Assembly: GCA_002788865.1 (NCBI GenBank)
Contig: PFSC01000051.1
Coordinates: forward strand, 1-9,220
Reading direction: 5' to 3'
Source of the DNA: Candidatus Roizmanbacteria bacterium CG_4_9_14_0_2_um_filter_39_13
GTDB taxonomy: Bacteria > Patescibacteriota > Microgenomatia > UBA1406 > GWC2-37-13
DNA: 9,220 bases
Below, in pieces: positions 5,783 through 9,220 of this stretch (positions are counted from its first letter, which is position 1; each line of letters begins with the position of its first letter). Both the position numbers and the translations under genes were made by a program. The notes under the pieces are model-generated. The model saw only the letters and a program-made list of their open reading frames with translations. It made no database searches and was not told the DNA's origin.

Positions 5783-6259
5783 ATGACAAGGCAAAATCGT
5801 ATATACCTTGATTCAAACTTTCTTATAGCTTACTTTGCAGATAAGCACGCTGACAATGATTGTAGTAGAAAATTATTTTTAGATCTTCTTAAATCAAACT
5901 CGCTTCTTTATATTTCTACGCTGACACTTGATGAGACATGGTATAAAATTTGGGAAATACCCTTTAGAGAGAAAAAGTTAAAAAAGGGAAAATGGTCAAG
6001 TATTAAATCCTTTTATCCTACAATACAGGTAATTATTGATGAATTAAAAAAGCTCCCTGAAACTTTCAAGTTAATTCAATTTGAAAATAGTCTTGAAATG
6101 GGAATTGAAAATGCAGCTAAAAATATTGGATGTTATGGATTAGAGCCCAGAGACGCTATCCATTTGGCCTATATGCAAGATTTACATTTAAACACTATTA
6201 TTTCGAAAGATAAAAAAGATTTTCAAAAAGTTCCTGGGATTCAAGTAGTAAGTTTTTAA
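5783..6259 (+). CDS. PIN-domain ribonuclease (VapC-like)
   Basis: 158 residues, a little longer than a typical VapC. The PIN fold is shown by YLDSNFLIAYF (8-18, Asp10), LDETWYK (49-55, Glu51), EPRDAIHLAYM (121-131, Asp124) and IISKDKKDFQKVPGI (139-153, Asp143 or Asp146). This is the four-acidic-residue set that binds Mg2+ or Mn2+ for single-strand RNA cleavage. Family members include VapC toxins cutting tRNA or rRNA, but also non-toxin processing nucleases. An insertion of basic residues (REKKLKKGK, 62-70) sits between the second and third motif regions. It ends the four-gene operon, 11 bases after the preceding gene. No ribbon-helix-helix, AbrB or Phd-type antitoxin is recognisable next to it, so if this is a toxin the partner must be one of the unknown proteins. 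Confidence 0.8.
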   Translation: MTRQNRIYLDSNFLIAYFADKHADNDCSRKLFLDLLKSNSLLYISTLTLDETWYKIWEIPFREKKLKKGKWSSIKSFYPTIQVIIDELKKLPETFKLIQFENSLEMGIENAAKNIGCYGLEPRDAIHLAYMQDLHLNTIISKDKKDFQKVPGIQVVSF

Positions 6260-6270
6260 TCGAAAGAATT

Positions 6271-6291
6271 CCTCGAAGCTCTGCTTCGGGG
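6271..6291 (+). repeat. Hairpin after the PIN gene, possibly its terminator
   Basis: A nine-base-pair stem: CCTCGAAGC at 6271-6279 pairs with GCTTCGGGG at 6283-6291 around a TCT loop, with one G-T wobble. It lies 11 bases after the PIN stop. The following TTGATCC has no real U-run, so rho-independent termination is uncertain. It shares the core CTCTGCT with the hairpin at 6368-6389, suggesting related repeat units. Confidence 0.5.
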
Positions 6292-6301
6292 TTGATCCTG
6301 A

Positions 6302-6357
6302 GTCATTCCCGCGCAAGCGGGAATCCAGACTGGATCCCCGATCGGGTCGGGGATGAC
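6302..6357. repeat. 56-bp composite palindromic repeat (three nested hairpins)
   Basis: The outer arms are GTCAT (6302-6306) and ATGAC (6353-6357). Inside are ATTCCCGC/GCGGGAAT around GCAA (6305-6324), CCAG/CTGG around one A (6325-6333), and ATCCCCGA/TCGGGGAT around five bases (6334-6354). The GC-rich unit resembles dispersed intergenic palindromes often seen in CPR and some other bacterial genomes. The last bases of this window start a second, inverted copy. It could fold as a cruciform or as RNA stems at the 3' ends of the convergent PIN and triosephosphate isomerase transcripts. Confidence 0.8.
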
Positions 6358-6367
6358 GAACAAGATA

Positions 6368-6389
6368 CCCCGTCAACTCTGCTGCGGGG
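6368..6389 (+). repeat. Hairpin with CCCCG/CGGGG arms
   Basis: CCCCG (6368-6372, starting within TACCCCG) pairs with CGGGG (6385-6389) across a 12-base loop containing CTCTGCT. It is followed by AGTTTTAAT, a short U-rich stretch, so it might end plus-strand transcripts. It resembles the hairpin at 6271-6291 in arms and loop. Confidence 0.45.
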
Positions 6390-6418
6390 AGTTTTAATCC
6401 CATTCCTGGCTTTATTCC

Positions 6419-6436
6419 CCGACGTGCTTTCGTCGG
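6419..6436 (-). terminator. Hairpin directly after the triosephosphate isomerase stop
   Basis: CCGACG (6419-6424) pairs with CGTCGG (6431-6436) around a six-base loop, six bases beyond the tpiA stop codon on the minus strand. The downstream minus-strand sequence is GGGGAATAAAG, without a U-run, so it may protect the 3' end rather than act as a classical intrinsic terminator. Confidence 0.4.
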
Positions 6437-6442
6437 AGAGTA

Positions 6443-7135
6443 TCATTTTGACATACTTACTGCCATTTGGTAGAATTTGTCTGGATCAAGTGAAGCCGTC
6501 CCGACAAGAAAACCATCGATCTGACCGGTTAGAAGGTAGCCTTCAATATTGTCGCTATCTACACTTCCTCCATAAAGAAATACAGTATCGTTAGATAATT
6601 TCAGTTTTGATTTCATGTCAATGACTTCCGATACATCAGCGTTCTCACCTGTGCCAATTGCATCAGATGGTTCATATGCTACTATTTGAGCTTCAGGATA
6701 TACGATATCATTTCCATTTCTTACGCATAGAATTTGTGCGATTTTCTCCCTAACACATTGTTGAATTTGATTCTGTATATCCTCTTCTGATTCATTGAAA
6801 TGTGAACGTCGCTCACTGTGTCCGATAAGTACATATCCACATATTTCATGTAATGTAGCTGCAGTGACTTCACCAGTGAATTTTCCGGGTTCTTTTGGTG
6901 AAACAGTTTGAGCTCCCATATAGATTCCATTATAGTCAGATAGTAGTTTTCCTGTAAGCATTATATGCGGAAATGGTGGGCAGATGATTATTTGTAACGA
7001 ATTTTTTTCAAGAGCAGATTTGAGAGCTTTGTTTTCTTCTGAATTTTTCTGCATTAATGTGGAAAATTCATAGGCCCATTGCACAATGTCATTTTTTGTC
7101 ATCTGTGCTTTCCAGTTTGCAATAAGATATCTCAT
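6443..7135 (-). CDS. tpiA: Triosephosphate isomerase, short form
   Basis: 230 residues from ATG 7135-7133; most bacterial enzymes have about 250. It interconverts dihydroxyacetone phosphate and glyceraldehyde 3-phosphate in the cytoplasm. Catalytic residues are all present: Asn7 and Lys9 in ANWK, His106 in GHSERR, and Glu155 in AYEPSDAIGTG. The phosphate-binding YGGSV (188-192) and GFLVGTASL (208-216) are also intact. The usual loop-6 hinge EPxWAIGTG reads EPSDAIGTG, so the conserved Trp is Asp158. The segment between LCV (136-138) and YEP (154-156) is only about 15 residues, where typical bacterial enzymes have 30 or more and a CVGE motif; helix 5 is thus reduced, as in archaeal enzymes. It is a single-gene unit convergent with the PIN operon. 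Confidence 0.92.
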   Translation of the reverse strand: MRYLIANWKAQMTKNDIVQWAYEFSTLMQKNSEENKALKSALEKNSLQIIICPPFPHIMLTGKLLSDYNGIYMGAQTVSPKEPGKFTGEVTAATLHEICGYVLIGHSERRSHFNESEEDIQNQIQQCVREKIAQILCVRNGNDIVYPEAQIVAYEPSDAIGTGENADVSEVIDMKSKLKLSNDTVFLYGGSVDSDNIEGYLLTGQIDGFLVGTASLDPDKFYQMAVSMSK

Positions 7136-7198
7136 AGTATGGATTTTTAAAAATCAATAATGATTTTGGTAAGAGTACAGGGTTCTTGACAGAAATAT

Positions 7199-7204
7199 AT
7201 TATA
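7199..7204 (-). promoter_or_regulatory. Possible -10 box for tpiA
   Basis: The minus strand reads TATAAT, 63 bases upstream of the tpiA ATG. The leader contains the perfect palindrome GATTTTTAAAAATC at 7142-7155 and no obvious Shine-Dalgarno sequence. No clear -35 is seen, because the repeat at 7209-7290 occupies that position. Confidence 0.3.
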
Positions 7205-7208
7205 GTAT

Positions 7209-7290
7209 GTTATTGCGAGGAGCATAAACGACGAAGCAATCTCAATACAGACGAGATTGCCGCGCTCCGTTTCACTTCGCTCGCAATGAC
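7209..7290. repeat. 82-bp palindromic repeat between tpiA and the helicase gene
   Basis: The outer arms GTTATTGCGAG (7209-7219) and CTCGCAATGAC (7280-7290) are complementary except for one position. The inner arms GCAATCTC (7236-7243) and GAGATTGC (7253-7260) pair perfectly around nine bases. The region between carries CGACGAAGCAATC-type sequence known from dispersed intergenic repeats of this shape. It differs in sequence from the 56-bp unit at 6302-6357, so at least two repeat families are present. An in-frame ATG at 7286 falls inside the repeat and should not be used as the helicase start. Confidence 0.8.
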
Positions 7291-7340
7291 ATGTGTGTCA
7301 AAGACCCTGAGCTCTTACTTATTTTGTCCCCTCTCACATC

Positions 7341-7349
7341 TGGTATTAT
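7341..7349 (+). promoter_or_regulatory. Extended -10 promoter for the helicase gene
   Basis: TGGTATTAT matches TGnTAnnnT and ends eight bases before the ATG at 7358. The mRNA would start at about 7356, nearly leaderless. This position supports 7358 as the true start, since an initiator at 7286 would lie upstream of the promoter. Confidence 0.5.
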
Positions 7350-7357
7350 TATACCCT

Positions 7358-9139
7358 ATGATCGATATCTTCAAAGGCTTGAATCCCCAACAAAAAAAAG
7401 CAATTGAGGCTGTCGACGGTCCATCAATAGTGCTTGCTGGAGCTGGTTCAGGAAAGACCCGAGTTCTCGTCCACAAAGTTTTGAATCTCATTGAAAATCA
7501 CAATGTAGATCCGAAATCTATCGTCATGATCACATTCACAAATAAAGCTGCGCGTGAGATGAAAGATCGTATCGCAAAAATCATGGGAAATGAAAAAACT
7601 CTCGGGTATATCGGGACATTTCATTCATTTTGTGCGATGATTTTGCGAAGAGATGGTGAGTATATTGGCATTCCTCATGCATACACAATATATGATGATG
7701 GTGACCAGCAGCAACTTCTCAAACAAGTTTTGAAAAAGAAGCAGTCAAAATACTCTCCGCGGTTCTTCTCAGGGCGGATTTCAGGTGCCAAAAACCAACT
7801 TGTGAGCCCAGAGAGATTTATCGAAATCTTCTCATTTTATAAAGCTGCAGAGGTTGCACAAGTCTATCATCAGTATCAAAAAGAGCTAGAGAAAAATAAT
7901 GCTTTGGACTTTGATGATTTGCTAATGAAAGTTGTAGAATTATTTCGCTTACATAAACCTGTCTTAGAAAAATATCAAAATCGATATCAGTATATTTTGA
8001 TTGATGAATTCCAGGATACGAATGTAGCCCAATATACACTTGCAAAAACATTGAGCAACAAGCACAAAAATATCACCGTGGTTGGGGATTTTTCACAAAG
8101 TATCTACTCATGGCGTGGTGCAGATATTCGAAATCTGGAAAAATTTAGTGGAGACTTTGAAGGTGCACAAATCATCAATCTTGAGCAAAATTATCGTTCC
8201 ACCCAAAATATTCTTGACTTTGCCTATGAAATCATCTCTGAAAACCAAACTCATCCAATTCTTCACCTTCATACCGATGCGGCTCCGGGAGATGATGTTG
8301 AGACTGTGGAGGTTGACAATGAAGAGGAAGAGGCGACATTTATCGCAGACAGAATACAAACTATTTCTGTCGATCTCGACTACACAGAAATTTCGGTTCT
8401 ATACCGTACAAATGCCCAGTCAAGAAGTATTGAGGAAATATTTTTGCATTATGGTATTCCCTACACACTAATCGGTGGAACTCGCTTTTATGAAAGAAAG
8501 GAAATTAAAGATATTCTATGCTATTTGCGACTTCTTCTTCACCCTGATGATAGTGTTGCGTTGGAACGAGTAATTAAACTTGGTAAACGAAGATTTCAAA
8601 AATATAAAGAATTATTTCTTCAGATTAAGGATTCAGTCCTTGAAATTCCAACGGCAGAGATTTTGGAGATGGTATTTGATCAAACCGAATATCTTGGATT
8701 GTATGATCCTGACATTACTGAAGACTACGCACGTCTTGAAAATATAAAAGAGCTTAAATCAGTAGCAATGACATTTCCAAATCTAGTGGATTTCCTCGAA
8801 CAAGTAGCGCTTGTTGAGTCTGAGTATTTCGAAGGAGAAAAAACGGGTAAATCAAAAGATGGTGTGCGACTCATGACTTTGCATCAAGCAAAAGGACTCG
8901 AATTTTCTTATGTTTTCATAACTGGGCTTGAAGAAGGGCTTCTTCCACATTCTCGATCGGTCGACGATATACATCAACTTGAAGAAGAAAGACGGCTGTT
9001 TTATGTCGGAGTGACACGCGCCAAAAAAAACCTTGTCATTACTCACGCACGTCGACGTTTTATTTTTGGAAGAAGGATTCTATCTATGAAATCTCGTTTT
9101 ATCCGGTCTAGAGAAGAGGAAGAGGTTGAGTGGTGGTAA
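7358..9139 (+). CDS. UvrD/PcrA-type superfamily 1A DNA helicase, compact form
   Basis: 593 residues when started at ATG 7358, which places LNPQQKKAI (Q motif) at 8-16. The motifs are in order: Walker A AGAGSGKT (27-34), Ia TFTNKAAREM (59-68), Walker B ILIDEFQD (213-220), III VVGDFSQSIYSWRGAD (241-256), IV LEQNYRST (275-282), V VRLMTLHQAKGLEF (503-516) and VI EEERRLFYVGVTRAKK (542-557). It should be a 3'-5' ATP-dependent helicase acting in nucleotide excision or mismatch repair or in clearing replication blocks. It is over 100 residues shorter than typical PcrA/UvrD. The region after RVIKLGKRRFQKY (404-416) lacks the usual NxPxRGIG helix-hairpin-helix motif, and the C-terminus ends soon after motif VI, so subdomain 2B and the tail are reduced. 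An upstream in-frame ATG at 7286 lies within a repeat. I cannot tell PcrA, UvrD and Rep apart. Confidence 0.92.
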   Translation: MIDIFKGLNPQQKKAIEAVDGPSIVLAGAGSGKTRVLVHKVLNLIENHNVDPKSIVMITFTNKAAREMKDRIAKIMGNEKTLGYIGTFHSFCAMILRRDGEYIGIPHAYTIYDDGDQQQLLKQVLKKKQSKYSPRFFSGRISGAKNQLVSPERFIEIFSFYKAAEVAQVYHQYQKELEKNNALDFDDLLMKVVELFRLHKPVLEKYQNRYQYILIDEFQDTNVAQYTLAKTLSNKHKNITVVGDFSQSIYSWRGADIRNLEKFSGDFEGAQIINLEQNYRSTQNILDFAYEIISENQTHPILHLHTDAAPGDDVETVEVDNEEEEATFIADRIQTISVDLDYTEISVLYRTNAQSRSIEEIFLHYGIPYTLIGGTRFYERKEIKDILCYLRLLLHPDDSVALERVIKLGKRRFQKYKELFLQIKDSVLEIPTAEILEMVFDQTEYLGLYDPDITEDYARLENIKELKSVAMTFPNLVDFLEQVALVESEYFEGEKTGKSKDGVRLMTLHQAKGLEFSYVFITGLEEGLLPHSRSVDDIHQLEEERRLFYVGVTRAKKNLVITHARRRFIFGRRILSMKSRFIRSREEEEVEWW

Positions 9140-9148
9140 AAAAATTGT

Positions 9149-9164
9149 AAGAGTTCACACTCTT
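9149..9164 (-). terminator. Hairpin after the helicase gene, terminator-like on the minus strand
   Basis: AAGAGT (9149-9154) pairs perfectly with ACTCTT (9159-9164) around TCAC, nine bases after the helicase stop. Read on the minus strand it is followed by ACAA and then seven T, the arrangement of an intrinsic terminator for a transcript arriving from the right. On the plus strand it is followed by TGACAAAA, without a U-run. Confidence 0.35.
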
Positions 9165-9203
9165 TGACAAAACTGTATCATAATATATCAATTATTATTT
9201 TGT

Positions 9204-9220
9204 GTCATCCCCGACCTGAT
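9204..9220. repeat. Start of a second copy of the 56-bp palindromic repeat (cut by window edge)
   Basis: GTCATCCCCGACCTGAT matches the reverse complement of the right arm of the 6302-6357 unit at 16 of 17 positions (T for C at one place). It is therefore an inverted copy running out of the window, in the gap after the helicase gene. Confidence 0.7.

Noticed and set aside
6271..6389. Spaced hairpins considered as a CRISPR array
   Set aside because: The units differ in length and sequence, are palindromic, have no regular unique spacers, and no cas gene is nearby.
6188..6403. Minus-strand 71-codon frame across the repeat cluster and PIN 3' end
   Set aside because: It is made of repeat translation (DSRLRGND-type sequence, a well-known artefact of such palindromes) plus antisense PIN sequence.
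6292..6594. Plus-strand 100-codon frame starting in the repeat cluster
   Set aside because: Its first part is translated palindromic repeat and the rest is antisense to tpiA, so it is not a gene.

Overview
The window looks like a piece of a small-genome, moderately AT-rich bacterium, most likely a member of the Candidate Phyla Radiation (Patescibacteria), perhaps Microgenomates-like. This is an inference. It rests on compact versions of core enzymes (a 230-residue triosephosphate isomerase, a 593-residue UvrD/PcrA helicase), palindromic repeats in the gaps, a Pro/Thr-rich surface-type protein with LPVxG motifs, and start codons without clear Shine-Dalgarno sequences but with extended -10 promoters just upstream. 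UGA reads as stop, since two genes end on it in plausible places, so there is no sign of the UGA-glycine code.

Left edge (1-483): the 3' end of a probable IS630-type transposase runs into the broken remains of a DUF5677-like gene on the opposite strand. A short stop-free reading frame with no good start sits just upstream of that remnant.

Cell-envelope block (484-4708): a GlmU-like sugar nucleotidyltransferase with a left-handed beta-helix tail (minus strand) diverges from an operon of yvcK (UDP-GlcNAc-binding CofD-like regulator), dgkA (undecaprenol or diacylglycerol kinase) and mraY (lipid I synthase). Together these touch nucleotide-sugar supply, its sensing, lipid carrier phosphorylation and the first membrane step of peptidoglycan synthesis. 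A promoter overlapping the mraY end then drives a Pro/Thr/Ser-rich membrane-anchored protein.

Accessory block (4777-6259): four tightly packed plus-strand genes with visibly lower GC than their neighbours. Three are unrecognised small proteins (75, 130 and 122 residues) and the fourth is a PIN-domain nuclease with all four expected acidic residues. This is the best candidate for an undescribed system, possibly toxin-antitoxin or defence-like. The first two proteins together resemble, by eye, the layout of one TIGR04255-type chain.

Repeat block and right side (6260-9220): the gap after the PIN gene is packed with hairpins, including a 56-bp composite palindrome. Triosephosphate isomerase follows on the minus strand, then an 82-bp palindromic repeat, then the UvrD/PcrA-type helicase on the plus strand. 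The window ends inside what looks like another copy of the 56-bp repeat in inverted orientation.
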